A stretch of DNA of 64,000 nt from Gemmatimonadota bacterium (GCA_028874335.1 JAPPJY010000077.1:1-64000), one strand, 5' to 3'; shown: positions 53,942 to 61,734, numbered from the stretch's first letter. The notes: generated from the letters alone by a model not told the origin. Numbers and translations: made by a program.

Positions 53942-54667
53942 ATGATCGGGGATGGAATGCGGGTGCTGGTGTTCAGCGCACACGCGGCGGATTTCTGTTC
54001 GCGCGCGGGCGGGGCGATCATTCGCTTCGTCAACGCGGGCGGCACGGTTCACGTCCATAACCTCACCTACGGAGAGCGGTGCGAATCGCCCGCATTGTGG
54101 GCGGAGGACCCGGACCTGACCCTTGAGGACGTCAAGGCGAGGCGCAGGGAGGAATTCGAGGCCGCCGCCGGGATCCTGGGAGCGACCATTAGTTGCTTCG
54201 ATTTCGGAGACAGTCCGCTGGTTTTGGGGCCCGACCGCCGGCTGCAACTGCTCGACGCGGTTCGGCGATTCAGGCCGGATCTCGTACTGAGTCACTGGAT
54301 CAACGACGTGATGCATCCCGATCACGTGGAGACCACGCAGGCCGCCTTGTGGGCATGTTCCTACTGCAATGCAGGAGGAATCAGGACCGACTGCTCCCCG
54401 TGTCAGCGGCCGCTTGTGATATGCTACGAGACCACGATGGGCACGTCGCCGGTTTCGGGTTTCGTTCCCGACCTCTACGTGGACATTTCGTCGGTTTTCG
54501 AACAGAAGATCGAAGCGCTGAAGAAGCTTGCCGCTCAGCCGCCCCTGCCGGAGGTGTATACGGTTCTGAACAGGTACCGTGCCATCGAGGCGCAGCATAT
54601 GGCAGGGATGAACGACTGCCGGTATGCCGAGGGATTCGCGAGGATCGGCAAGGAGCCGGTGGTCTGA
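53942..54667 (+). CDS. PIG-L/LmbE-family protein, GalB-like
   Basis: A 241-residue PIG-L fold protein, a family of zinc deacetylases that also includes the hydratase GalB (4-oxalomesaconate hydratase). The first zinc motif, usually AHPDD, is VFSAHAADFCSRAGG here, the form seen in GalB-like members. TYGERCESPALW, RPDLVLSHWINDVMHPDHVE (the second His pair) and CYETTMGTSPVSGF follow. Deacetylase or hydratase activity are both possible. A second in-frame ATG at 53957 is an alternative start. It stands between the uronate-dehydrogenase-like gene and a sugar isomerase. Confidence 0.78.
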   Translation: MIGDGMRVLVFSAHAADFCSRAGGAIIRFVNAGGTVHVHNLTYGERCESPALWAEDPDLTLEDVKARRREEFEAAAGILGATISCFDFGDSPLVLGPDRRLQLLDAVRRFRPDLVLSHWINDVMHPDHVETTQAALWACSYCNAGGIRTDCSPCQRPLVICYETTMGTSPVSGFVPDLYVDISSVFEQKIEALKKLAAQPPLPEVYTVLNRYRAIEAQHMAGMNDCRYAEGFARIGKEPVV

Positions 54668-54704
54668 CGCGAACGCGCGTCCTTACAAAGGAGGAGTGCT
54701 GTAG

Positions 54705-55490
54705 ATGAAACTTTCCTGGATGACGTATGGCGTTCTGAAGGATCTTTCGCGCCAGGACCTGCTGCAGACGCTGGGTGACCACGGCGTCGAGGGCGTCGAG
54801 TTCCGGACGGACCTGGATCACGGGCACGGCGTGGAGGCGTCGCTGGATGACGCCGAACGCAGGCAGGTCGTGGCCGACTGCGCAGCGGCCGGCATTGAAA
54901 TCATGAGCGTTGCAACGGGAAACCGGTATCACGATGAGGACGCGTCCGACCTTCGGGACCAGATCGACCAGACAAAGGTGCGGATGGATCTCGCGGCGGA
55001 TCTGGGCGCGCCCAGGGTGAGAGTATTCGGGAACAATTTCCCCAAAGACGTGCCGAGAGAGAAGACGATCGCGCAGGTGGCCGTTGCGCTTCAGGAGCTC
55101 TGTGCGTACGGCGTCGAAAGGTCCGTCAGGCCGTGTCTGGAGCTGCACGGCGAATTTGACTGGCGGTCTTGCCGGGCGGTAGCCGAAAAGGTGGACCATG
55201 AGAATTTGGGGTTGATCTGGAACTCGGTGGCCGAAGACGTGGTTGACGGTTCGGTTGCGCAGGCGCTCGACACGGTCTGGCCCTGGCTGGATCACGTGCA
55301 TATGCACGATCTGGCGGGCCAGGGGTATCCTTATCGGGAGCTGTTCCAATTGCTACACCAGAAGGGCTACACGGGATACATGTCGGCCGAGGCGGAACGG
55401 AGCCCCGATCGGGGCGTCGGTGACCGGTGGATGTTCGCGGCGTACTACGCGGACCTCTTCAGGGCCTACCGGGACCTGGCGCGGGGTTGA
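54705..55490 (+). CDS. Sugar phosphate isomerase/epimerase (AP-endonuclease-2-like TIM barrel)
   Basis: A 261-residue TIM barrel starting MKLSWMTYGVLKDLS. Strand-end residues include VEGVEFRTDLDHGHG, RVRVFGNNFPKD, RPCLELHGEFDWRSC, NLGLIWNSVAED, LDHVHMHDLAGQGYPY and GYMSAEAERSPDRG, giving the Glu/Asp/His set expected for divalent metal. AAAGGAGGAG precedes the ATG. It follows the PIG-L gene by 37 bases and ends in a terminator at 55548, so it is the last gene of that unit. The substrate is unknown. Confidence 0.8.
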   Translation: MKLSWMTYGVLKDLSRQDLLQTLGDHGVEGVEFRTDLDHGHGVEASLDDAERRQVVADCAAAGIEIMSVATGNRYHDEDASDLRDQIDQTKVRMDLAADLGAPRVRVFGNNFPKDVPREKTIAQVAVALQELCAYGVERSVRPCLELHGEFDWRSCRAVAEKVDHENLGLIWNSVAEDVVDGSVAQALDTVWPWLDHVHMHDLAGQGYPYRELFQLLHQKGYTGYMSAEAERSPDRGVGDRWMFAAYYADLFRAYRDLARG

Positions 55491-55547
55491 GTTGGGCTGC
55501 ACGAACCGGACAGTCGGCGACGAAAAATCTTCAATAATTAAGTGAAT

Positions 55548-55580
55548 AAAGCCTGATATGTCATTGCATATCAGGCTTTT
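55548..55580 (+). terminator. Terminator hairpin after the isomerase gene
   Basis: A perfect 13-base stem AAAGCCTGATATG/CATATCAGGCTTT with loop TCATTG, followed by TC, lies 57 bases after the stop codon. The same stem recurs at 56748-56781 with a different loop. Confidence 0.75.
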
Positions 55581-55588
55581 CACATACT

Positions 55589-55616
55589 GTAGGGGCGATC
55601 GGCCGGTCGCCCCTAC
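55589..55616. repeat. REP-like palindrome GTAGGGGCGA...TCGCCCCTAC
   Basis: A ten-base stem GTAGGGGCGA/TCGCCCCTAC encloses the loop TCGGCCGG. A related palindrome with the AGGGGCGA arm occurs at 59047-59070. The 200 bases after it, up to 55814, hold one short repeat (55647-55676) and a small palindrome ATCAGGC-C-GCCTGAT (55705-55719), but no gene. Confidence 0.65.
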
Positions 55617-55646
55617 GCGCCCTGTTGCCCCGTACGACAACATAGA

Positions 55647-55676
55647 GCGGGACAATGCACGCTACAGGTGCGTTGT
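55647..55676 (+). repeat. 30-bp intergenic repeat, copy 1
   Basis: The sequence GCGGGACAATGCACGCTACA followed by GGTGCGTTGT resembles 56659-56688 at about five in six positions. Both copies lie between hairpins in the same low-GC island. Confidence 0.5.
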
Positions 55677-55814
55677 AATTGGGTTAAGTATAGCTGATTG
55701 ATCCATCAGGCCGCCTGATTTGGGGAATAATCCATTCAAAAGAAGCGCACCTCTCAAAGAAGCGCGCGTTAGAAAAATTCCACCACGTAAGAGAATCGTC
55801 CAGATAAAGGTGTA

Positions 55815-56087
55815 TCAGAGCTTTATCACGGCAATGAGAATGCCGGTCAGCGCCACCATGGTCGTAATGAGCCACGCAAATCGCGATTCAATGAGTTTAT
55901 TGGTCTCGTCGATGCGCTTATTGGTCTCGTCAATGCGCTTATTGGTCTCGATATTCTGTTGGCGCAGGTCTTTGACGTCTTCGCGAATCTGCTGGCGCAG
56001 GTCCTGCAGGTCTTCGCGCAGATAGGCGACTCCCCAGTGGGTGTTATCCGGAGCCGGGGCGGCTTGAGATCCGGTTGATTCGGACAT
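55815..56087 (-). CDS. Small coiled-coil membrane protein
   Basis: A 90-residue protein. A disordered start (MSESTGSQAAPAP) is followed by a heptad region (LREDLQDLRQQIREDVKDLR, then NKRIDETNKRIDETNKLIES) and one C-terminal membrane helix (FAWLITTMVALTGILIAVI). The layout is that of small tail-anchored coiled-coil proteins such as phage-holin-associated XhlA or DUF1640-like proteins. The function is unknown. GGAG lies nine bases before the ATG. It stands in the low-GC island next to a decayed nuclease-like gene. Confidence 0.6.
   Translation of the reverse strand: MSESTGSQAAPAPDNTHWGVAYLREDLQDLRQQIREDVKDLRQQNIETNKRIDETNKRIDETNKLIESRFAWLITTMVALTGILIAVIKL
55897..55952. repeat. 21-bp tandem repeat encoding heptads
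   Basis: The unit TTATTGGTCTCGTCGATGCGC is repeated about 2.7 times with one substitution. On the minus strand it encodes the repeated heptad NKRIDET of the coiled-coil protein, so repeat number could vary without shifting frame. Confidence 0.75.
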
Positions 56088-56260
56088 GGTCAGTACTCCA
56101 GTCTGCGATCGTACAATTACATTCCACCATACGGCTGCCCGTCGTTAGGGCCTCGAAATCGGTTGTCCGTCAGGCTCGTCTAAAATAGCCGGTTGACAGC
56201 GCCTTGTCAAGCCGCGCGTGTTCACGGACAGGATCCGATGCTCCCCGCGCGCGCGTTTGC

Positions 56261-56603
56261 ATGGATCCGCCGGAAAGGACCGACTATCTTGCCGGCATTG
56301 CGTTGCTGAGCGGTCTGGCGCACGTACCGGAAACCATCTCAGAATTCATCTCAAAGGAGGGTATGATGAATCTACGGCGTGAAAAGTCATTTGCGCGATA
56401 CCACACCCAATGGGGCGTCGAGCAGGGTATCGAGCAGGGGGCTGCGGAAGAGTATCCTCGCCGAAGTGGACATCCGATTCGATGTCGCTCCGTTGCATCC
56501 ATATACCCGTCGCATCGAGAACGTCGACGACGTGAAGCGTCTCGAACAGTTGCACCGCGGTGCGGTTCAGGCGGCCAGCCTCGACGCGTTTGGTGAACTG
56601 TAG
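56261..56603 (+). pseudogene. Decayed Rpn/DUF4351-type (PD-(D/E)XK transposase-like) gene fragment
   Basis: Two plus-strand frames carry consecutive parts of one protein tail. The first reads YLAGIALLSGLAHVPETISE, then SFARYHTQWGVEQGIEQG; near 56450 the frame must shift to continue ILAEVDIRFDVAPLHPYTRR and LEQLHRGAVQAASLDAFGEL before a stop. This order (ALLxGL..., GxEQGxEQG, RFxV, LExLxxxAxxxxSLDAFxxL) is the C-terminal third of Rpn-like nuclease/putative transposase proteins. The nuclease domain is missing upstream, so it is truncated and frameshifted. Confidence 0.7.
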
Positions 56604-56658
56604 GATGAGAAGAGGGGTGAATTTGTTCTCGCAAATACCGTTTGCAAGACATAACACA

Positions 56659-56692
56659 ACGGGACAGTGTACGCTGCACGTGCGTTGTCCCG
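56659..56692 (+). repeat. 30-bp intergenic repeat, copy 2, with hairpin
   Basis: It resembles 55647-55676 and here extends to a hairpin: CGGGACA pairs with TGTCCCG, and the inner ACGC pairs with GCGT, with GTGT bulged out. Confidence 0.5.
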
Positions 56693-56747
56693 CTTTGATT
56701 TCGCCCCCGAATAACGTGTACCGAACTCTCTTTTACAATCGCATGTA

Positions 56748-56781
56748 TAAAGCCTGATATGTTGCTGCATATCAGGCTTTA
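56748..56781 (-). terminator. Hairpin downstream of the secretin-domain gene
   Basis: A perfect 14-base stem TAAAGCCTGATATG/CATATCAGGCTTTA with loop TTGCTG (plus-strand view) lies 31 bases past the end of the minus-strand operon. It shares its stem with 55548-55580. The U-run after it on the minus strand is poor. Confidence 0.6.
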
Positions 56782-56811
56782 TCGATAATATACCTCCAGC
56801 CGACACTTTCT

Positions 56812-57627
56812 TCAATCCACCGTCCTGGCGGTGACGACGGTTATAATCGCGATGTCATCTTCATCGTGAACCGAACTGCCGACAATGACCGTCTCGCCGT
56901 TCTTGATGTTCAGTGAAGTGTTGAGTACATGGCCTCCGGCCGAGTTGACGATAAGATCTCGAAGTTGTATAACCCCCTTGCCTTCATCTATGAAATCGAG
57001 CCAATAGCTTCCCCGGATGCCCGAGAAGTTCAAGCGTTTGTCTCCGGATGCATCCACGAGTTTCGGCGTAGAGGGAGGCTTCACGGAAGGCATGCCCCTG
57101 CTGCCGGCGTTTGAAATCGATCTACTGCTTCCAAGGAGATTGTAGTGCTGGAATTTGAATGCCTGTTTCAATTGATTCCGCAGGGTCTCATCGGGTACTG
57201 GACGATGAAGCCTGCGATTTACACCATCCACAGGTACATAAAATGCCACGTTCGAAGCCAATATCTGCCTCAGATGGATTTCGATCCGGCGGGGAGGTAT
57301 ATCGAATTTGGCAAGCAGTTTTCTCGCGCGCACCGCGGACGACGGATTCTTGAACTTGATGAAGAGCTTTGTCCGTCCATAGTTCTTGGCGCTTTCGTAT
57401 TCGATTTCAAACGCGCGCAAAAGTTCCATGACCCCAGGTACTGGAAGGTATTTTATATGAAACATCTCGACACCCGGAGGGAGTAGCTCCTGCAGTTCAG
57501 CACCTTTCGTCGAATCCGCCGTCCCCGTAGCGTTACAGGGTGAGAAGAATGCAGCCATAGAAAGAATGGCAGCCATCACAATCGGAAATTTAACGGTTGC
57601 TATCGTTCGAAATCTATATTGTTTCAT
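56812..57627 (-). CDS. Exported protein with secretin N1-like domain
   Basis: A 271-residue protein with a signal peptide (FPIVMAAILSMAAFFSPCNA). Residues about 45-120 have the secretin N0/N1 pattern: MFHIKYLPVPGVMELLRAF, LFIKFKNPSSAVRARKLLAK, FDIPPRRIEIHLRQILAS. The C-terminal part LNIKNGETVIVGSSVHDEDD recalls the secretin-core strand TVxNGETVVIGG, but a full secretin channel is absent. The ATG overlaps the anti-sigma stop (ATGA). It is therefore translated with a sigma/anti-sigma pair, and could be a periplasmic sensor or a target of the regulon. Base composition is lower in GC than most of the window. Confidence 0.62.
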   Translation of the reverse strand: MKQYRFRTIATVKFPIVMAAILSMAAFFSPCNATGTADSTKGAELQELLPPGVEMFHIKYLPVPGVMELLRAFEIEYESAKNYGRTKLFIKFKNPSSAVRARKLLAKFDIPPRRIEIHLRQILASNVAFYVPVDGVNRRLHRPVPDETLRNQLKQAFKFQHYNLLGSSRSISNAGSRGMPSVKPPSTPKLVDASGDKRLNFSGIRGSYWLDFIDEGKGVIQLRDLIVNSAGGHVLNTSLNIKNGETVIVGSSVHDEDDIAIITVVTARTVD

Positions 57628-58271
57628 TGGTGATTCGCTCCTTTCCGCGGCAGAACCCACACAATCGTCGTGGTCGGGTCGTTCGTTCGATAGATGACGG
57701 GCACGCCGTCGGGTTGATTGACCGAAACAAGAGTCGGATACTCGGCATCCAGCTCTTCATCTGTCAGGTGGGGTCTTGGATTCAATCGTCTGATCAATGC
57801 TTTGACTTCTGCCCTCGACGATTGCCCGGATTCCCGAAATTCCGGTTCGTAAGGGTCGATCAGACTTTCAGCGTTGTTTTCGCTCGACCGCGCCAGATGG
57901 CTGTCACCGTTCTCCGTGCCGTTACGTATGAGCAACCCGATTCCCGCTATCACCAGAACCGCAGCGGCTGACCAGGTTACGATCCATTGTAGGTTACGTT
58001 TTCTGTTTGCTTGTCTCTTCACTGGCCCGGTCTGGGGCGATGCCTTGAGAATATCGTGGCGGATTCGCTCTACCATCCGCTCGGATAGCGCTGGTGCAGA
58101 GACGGTTAGCGCAAATTTCCTGACTATACGTTGGGACTCGACGAATGATTGATGAACTGCCATACAGCCATTACAGTGTCCTAGATGGCGCGAGATTCGG
58201 GAAGCCATGGATACTGTCAGGTCGTTTTCAACGTAAAGCGGCAGGAACAGTTGGACAATGCGGCAGATCAT
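57624..58271 (-). CDS. Membrane anti-sigma factor with zinc-finger (zf-HC2) domain
   Basis: A 215-residue protein. The N-terminal cytoplasmic domain has CRIVQLFLPLYVENDLT and the HxxxCxxC motif in RHLGHCNGCMAVHQSF, the ZAS/zf-HC2 fold that holds ECF sigma factors. One membrane helix (WIVTWSAAAVLVIAGIGLLI) is near residue 100, and a periplasmic domain of about 90 residues ends VPVIYRTNDPTTTIVWVLPR. Its start overlaps the sigma gene stop (ATGA) and its stop overlaps the next start, so the three genes are translationally coupled. The signal sensed is unknown. Confidence 0.82.
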   Translation of the reverse strand: MICRIVQLFLPLYVENDLTVSMASRISRHLGHCNGCMAVHQSFVESQRIVRKFALTVSAPALSERMVERIRHDILKASPQTGPVKRQANRKRNLQWIVTWSAAAVLVIAGIGLLIRNGTENGDSHLARSSENNAESLIDPYEPEFRESGQSSRAEVKALIRRLNPRPHLTDEELDAEYPTLVSVNQPDGVPVIYRTNDPTTTIVWVLPRKGANHQ

Positions 58272-58783
58272 ATCTCCGTCTCCAGGCTCTCTCTGATGCG
58301 AGTCCTTGCTTTGTGAAGGTGGACGCGGGCGGTGACGCCGCTGCAACCGAGTATCTGTGCAACTTCGCACAATGGGAAGCCCTGAAGATCCCGCAGCACG
58401 AATGCCATGCGTTGTTTCGGTGAGACCTTCTTCAGTATCCGGTCGAGTGTGAGTTTGAGATCGCTGTCGCTGGCCTGGCTGCGGTCCGGCAGCCCTGCCT
58501 CCACGGGTAATCGACGAGATTTCTTCTGTTTTCGAAGGTGGTCGACAGCAGTGTTGGTAACCAGTCTGAACAACCAGGTCGTGAATTTATGGTTCGATGA
58601 ATACGCACGGATGTTCCTGTAAAGTTTGATGAAACTCTCCTGGCAGATATCCTCGGCATCATCCCGGTTTCCCGCAATCTGGCAAGCTACGGAATAAACC
58701 CTGGCCTTGTAAACCCCTACAAGCGCTTCAAATGCTTCAACGTCGCCTTCCTGCGCCTTTCTCACCAGGTCTGATTCGTCCAT
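58268..58783 (-). CDS. ECF-type RNA polymerase sigma factor
   Basis: A 171-residue sigma factor. Region 2 is visible as FEALVGVYKARVYSVACQIA, then DDAEDICQESFIKLYRNI and FTTWLFRLVTNTAVDHLRK; region 4 as RMAFVLRDLQGFPLCEVAQI followed by GCSGVTARVHLHKARTRI. There is no region 3, the ECF hallmark. The ATG at 58783 was chosen because region 2 starts about ten residues later; upstream codons show no similarity. It heads a coupled operon with an anti-sigma factor and a secretin-domain protein, and a possible autoregulatory promoter lies just upstream. Confidence 0.9.
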   Translation of the reverse strand: MDESDLVRKAQEGDVEAFEALVGVYKARVYSVACQIAGNRDDAEDICQESFIKLYRNIRAYSSNHKFTTWLFRLVTNTAVDHLRKQKKSRRLPVEAGLPDRSQASDSDLKLTLDRILKKVSPKQRMAFVLRDLQGFPLCEVAQILGCSGVTARVHLHKARTRIRESLETEI

Positions 58784-58821
58784 ATACAATGGTCTTATCC
58801 TTGGGGCAGGATCCCGCGAGG

Positions 58822-58850
58822 TTGAGAATTCTATGTCCAATACCGGTTCC
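58822..58850 (-). promoter_or_regulatory. Possible ECF-sigma autoregulatory promoter
   Basis: On the minus strand GGAACC (58850-58845), 17 bases, then TCTCAA (58827-58822) resemble the GGAAC/TCT two-box layout of many ECF promoters. The predicted start is about 30 bases before the sigma ATG. Confidence 0.4.
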
Positions 58851-59141
58851 AATCGGATCTCCGTATATTTGGTCGATCTCAGAACCGTGAATGACAACCG
58901 ATCAAGAGGCTGCTCGACCGGGAGAGTGCTTATCCTGCATCTACCATAATATACGACAGGAGGGCCGTGTTTGTTTAGGGCTTGACCGGGATTATCGCAC
59001 AGCCGACGGGAAATCAGAAGTGCGCGGGTCGGAAAGGGAAAAGATCAGGGGCGACGCATGCGTCGCCCCTATATTCCTAATATCTGGCGGTTTTTGGTCT
59101 TTCCTCTCCCGTCCTGCGTCTCCCGTCTCACCGCTCTTCTG
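58851..59141. other. Intergenic stretch with REP-like palindrome
   Basis: About 290 bases between the sigma gene promoter and the end of the SMP-30 gene. Apart from the 24-base palindrome at 59047-59070 no gene or RNA is recognised; the open frame on the plus strand has no family similarity. Confidence 0.5.
59047..59070. repeat. Perfect 24-bp palindrome, REP-like
   Basis: The 12-base half AGGGGCGACGCA is followed by its exact reverse complement. The arm AGGGGCGA is shared with the hairpin at 55589-55616. It lies 72 bases past the stop of the minus-strand SMP-30 gene and may end that transcript. Confidence 0.7.
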
Positions 59142-59999
59142 CTACAACCCGATTCGTGAATAGAACTCCTCCACGCCGCGGATGCCCAGGTTCAGCCGGA
59201 ACAGGGCGCCGGCGTGTTCGCCGTCCTCGTGTTTGATGTTTCCCCCGGCGGTCGTGACGTAGATGTCCGTGTAGTCCTCCCCGCCAAAGGTGAGGCTGGA
59301 CACTTTCTTGACGGGGAATGGGATGCGCCGTTCTTCCACGCCGTCGGGCGTGTAGCGTACGAGGCAGTGGCCGTCCCATCGGGCGGACCAGATGCAGCCG
59401 TGGGCGTCCACCGTCATGCCGTCCGGTATCCCTTCGTCTTCCGCCGCCCGGATAAAGACCTCCCGGTTCGCAATGTCGCCGGTTTCCCGATCGTAGTCGA
59501 ACCGGTAGATATTGAGCGTGGGCGAGTCCGTGAAGTACATATGCCGGAGGTCCGCCGTGAACCCCATCCCGTTGGAAATCCCCACTTCATCGATGACCAC
59601 ACGAAGCGTGCCGTCCGTATCCAGTCGATACAGCCTTCCAGGCCGCTCCGGCGTGGGCATGGTACCGCAGAATACCCGGCCCCCGGGATCCGCAATCACG
59701 TCATTGAAGCGGGACTCGCGCTCGTCGGGGATTTCCTCGATCACCGTCGTGAGTTCACCGTCGCGCCAGACCTTGACCGCGCCTCGCTCCATGAAGAACA
59801 GCAGAGCCCCGTCGGCCTGCACGGTAAAACCGCCCACGACGTCGCCGGTATAACAGGTCTCGTGCGCTCCCGTGGCCGGGTCGTAACGGAACACGCGGCC
59901 GGCAGGGATATCGGTCCAGTAGACCCTCTTTTCCATCGGGTGCCAGAGGGGTCCTTCCCCGGTCTCGCAGGCGTAGTCCGCGATCAACTCGGGCTGCAT
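59142..59999 (-). CDS. SMP-30/gluconolactonase-family lactonase
   Basis: A 285-residue six-bladed beta-propeller that hydrolyses sugar lactones with a divalent metal. Metal ligands are visible: Glu in ETGEGPLWHPMEKRVYWTD near residue 14, Asn in RFNDVIADPGGRVFCGTM, Asn in GISNGMGFTADLRHMYFTD, and Asp in EGIPDGMTVDAHGCIWSA. AAAGGAG precedes the ATG at 59999 by seven bases. With the uronate-dehydrogenase-like gene at 53069 and the dehydratase at 61735 it fits the lactonase step of oxidative uronate degradation, although gluconolactone is an alternative substrate. Confidence 0.86.
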   Translation of the reverse strand: MQPELIADYACETGEGPLWHPMEKRVYWTDIPAGRVFRYDPATGAHETCYTGDVVGGFTVQADGALLFFMERGAVKVWRDGELTTVIEEIPDERESRFNDVIADPGGRVFCGTMPTPERPGRLYRLDTDGTLRVVIDEVGISNGMGFTADLRHMYFTDSPTLNIYRFDYDRETGDIANREVFIRAAEDEGIPDGMTVDAHGCIWSARWDGHCLVRYTPDGVEERRIPFPVKKVSSLTFGGEDYTDIYVTTAGGNIKHEDGEHAGALFRLNLGIRGVEEFYSRIGL

Positions 60000-60215
60000 T
60001 TGTCGCTCCTTTCGCACAAGCTGCCGTTCACGCTTCGATTCGTCGAGGACGGACGGTTCAATGGTAACGGCCGGCCCATATCTACGTGCCGGACCACGGC
60101 ATTGTCAAGGGGTTTGTCGATTCGCTGTCGGAGTCGGTTTCGGCTTGTTCCTGCCGGTACCGCCCGGTATATTTCGCGTGTCTGAAATCAACGCGGTCGC
60201 GCGAAAGGAATCGGC

Positions 60216-60428
60216 ATGTCCGGGAGTCGGGAAGCCGGAAACGGGCAACGTGAGATCGGAAAGTGGATGGCGGTCGGTTCGGGCGTCGGCGCCGGCGCGG
60301 GTTCCGTCTTCGGGGTGGGGAGCGGCGACTTCGGTCTGTGGGTGAGCGCCGGAGTGACCATTGGCGCGAGTCTGGGGCTTGCCGTGGGCGCCTGCATCCG
60401 ACGGCTGAAGTTCAGGCGGAAGGATTGA
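60216..60428 (+). CDS. Small glycine-zipper membrane protein
   Basis: A 70-residue protein with a short polar start and two glycine-rich hydrophobic stretches (GSGVGAGAGSVFGVGSGDFG and VSAGVTIGASLGLAVGACI) ending in a basic tail (RRLKFRRKD). The GxxxG spacing is typical of glycine-zipper membrane hairpins found in small conserved proteins of unknown function. AAAGGAA lies six bases upstream of the ATG. The 215 bases between it and the lactonase start contain no other recognisable feature. Confidence 0.6.
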   Translation: MSGSREAGNGQREIGKWMAVGSGVGAGAGSVFGVGSGDFGLWVSAGVTIGASLGLAVGACIRRLKFRRKD

Positions 60429-60503
60429 CACCGGTGTACCCGCCCTGGTGTTCGTGAACGGCATCGACCGCAATGTACCTGAGTACAGGCGAGACGTCAG
60501 GGT

Positions 60504-61367
60504 TCAGTAAATCGGAATGCCGGCGCGCTTCGAAAACTCCCGGACGTTCGCGGCGGCGAGCGGAATCTGATCCGGACCGAGATGTTCGATCAGCGCGTAA
60601 CCCTCGGGATGATGTGCGTGAAACAGCCCGAGCGCAAGGGCCAGATTCAGCTCGCCGAGGCCCGGAACCGCCTCTTCCAGATGGACTACCAGACGATTGC
60701 CGACGCTGATGTCCTTGACGTGACAGACGGGCGCGAGCGGACCGATGGTTTCGAAGATGTGGTTCAGGCGTTCGGTGTCCGAGTAGACGTGATCGATGGA
60801 TTCGAAGTGATTGACGTAGTCCATCACCAGCCTCAGGTTCGCGCTGTCGACGGACTCGATGAGCCGGCGGCACGCCGTAGGCGTATTGAGTATTGAAACG
60901 ACGTGAGTTTCCACGACGATAACGACGTTCTGCGCCGCGGTACGGTTTGCGATCTCCCGCAGCGTGCGGTTCAGCAACGCGTGCGCTTCCGGCGTGTGGT
61001 TTTCGCGATGCGGCGTCCATGGGCCGGCGGGGTTGCGGCTGCCCGGCCGGATCAGGTAGCAGTCGGCGCCCAGACGCGCGGCGATTCCGGCGCCCCTTAT
61101 CACTTTCGCCACGGCTCCTGAACGAACCTCCGGGTCCGGATCGAACAGGCAGTCGCCATAGGTGACGGCGAACTGCGCGAGATCGATCTCATGGTCCGCG
61201 AACCGCTGTCTGCATCTGGCCGCGTCTTCGTCCGAGATTGCGTTCAACAATTCGCCCGGCAGGTGAAATCCCGCACCCGTGAATCCGAGTTCCCGAATCG
61301 ATTTGAAGTGGACGTCCGTGAAGCTCCGGAGGTCTCCCGGAAGCATGCCGACAATGCCGAGTCTCAT
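60504..61367 (-). CDS. Sugar phosphate isomerase/epimerase (AP-endonuclease-2-like TIM barrel)
   Basis: A 287-residue TIM barrel. It starts MRLGIVGMLPGDLRSFTDVH and shows FTGAGFHLPGEL, LGADCYLIRPGSRNPAGPW, VVIVVETHVVSILNT (metal Glu and His), LRLVMDYVNHFESIDHV (Asp), VCHVKDISVGNRLVVHLEE and the late GYALIEHLG (Glu). It is the third protein of this fold in the window, but the three are only distantly similar. The substrate is unknown; location beside lactonase and aldarate dehydratase genes suggests a sugar-acid or keto-sugar role. Confidence 0.8.
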   Translation of the reverse strand: MRLGIVGMLPGDLRSFTDVHFKSIRELGFTGAGFHLPGELLNAISDEDAARCRQRFADHEIDLAQFAVTYGDCLFDPDPEVRSGAVAKVIRGAGIAARLGADCYLIRPGSRNPAGPWTPHRENHTPEAHALLNRTLREIANRTAAQNVVIVVETHVVSILNTPTACRRLIESVDSANLRLVMDYVNHFESIDHVYSDTERLNHIFETIGPLAPVCHVKDISVGNRLVVHLEEAVPGLGELNLALALGLFHAHHPEGYALIEHLGPDQIPLAAANVREFSKRAGIPIY

Positions 61368-61432
61368 TTGCGATTTCCACTGAATGCAAGAACCGTCAGC
61401 GATTCGCTGACGGACCGAAAGGAGGCGGATCG

Positions 61433-61717
61433 ATGGCCGAATTCGTGGACGATTTGAGCATCAATTACGAGGAAGACGGCGTTCTGCTCTGCAGGCAATT
61501 GGACAAGCACGTGCTTTCGAGGGGGGCGTGGGCAACCGTCATGTTTCTGTACCAGGACCTGAACCGGCAATCGGGTGAATACGGGCCTGAAAAAGTGACG
61601 ATTCGCCGATTCCAGAAGCGGGACGGAACCTATATACCGCGGAGCAAGTTCAATATCTCAAGCCTGGACCAGGGACGTAAAATCGTGTCCGCGCTCCAGG
61701 ACTGGATTGAAAGATAG
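61433..61717 (+). CDS. Conserved small protein of unknown function
   Basis: A 94-residue soluble protein with AAAGGAGG ahead of its ATG. It begins MAEFVDDLSINYEEDGVLLC and contains LSRGAWATVMFLYQDLNRQS, then KVTIRRFQKRDGTYIPRSKF and SSLDQGRKIVSALQDWI. The mix of acidic N terminus and a basic beta-rich centre gives no obvious function; similar short proteins occur in other environmental bacteria as hypothetical proteins, from memory. It lies between two minus-strand genes, so it has its own transcript. Confidence 0.65.
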   Translation: MAEFVDDLSINYEEDGVLLCRQLDKHVLSRGAWATVMFLYQDLNRQSGEYGPEKVTIRRFQKRDGTYIPRSKFNISSLDQGRKIVSALQDWIER

Positions 61718-61734
61718 AGTCTATGCCTGCGTCT

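Noticed and set aside
55684..55875. 63-codon minus-strand frame overlapping the coiled-coil gene end
   Set aside because: No ribosome site or motif; it overlaps the better-supported coiled-coil membrane protein in another frame.
55897..55952. Tandem repeat considered as a CRISPR array
   Set aside because: Units are contiguous 21-mers without spacers and encode heptads of a coiled coil.
58891..59163. 90-codon plus-strand frame
   Set aside because: It runs through the 24-base palindrome and the 3' end of the lactonase gene, and has no family similarity.
60103..60108. TTGACA on the minus strand upstream of the SMP-30 gene
   Set aside because: No acceptable -10 box at 16-18 bases; too weak to list as a promoter.
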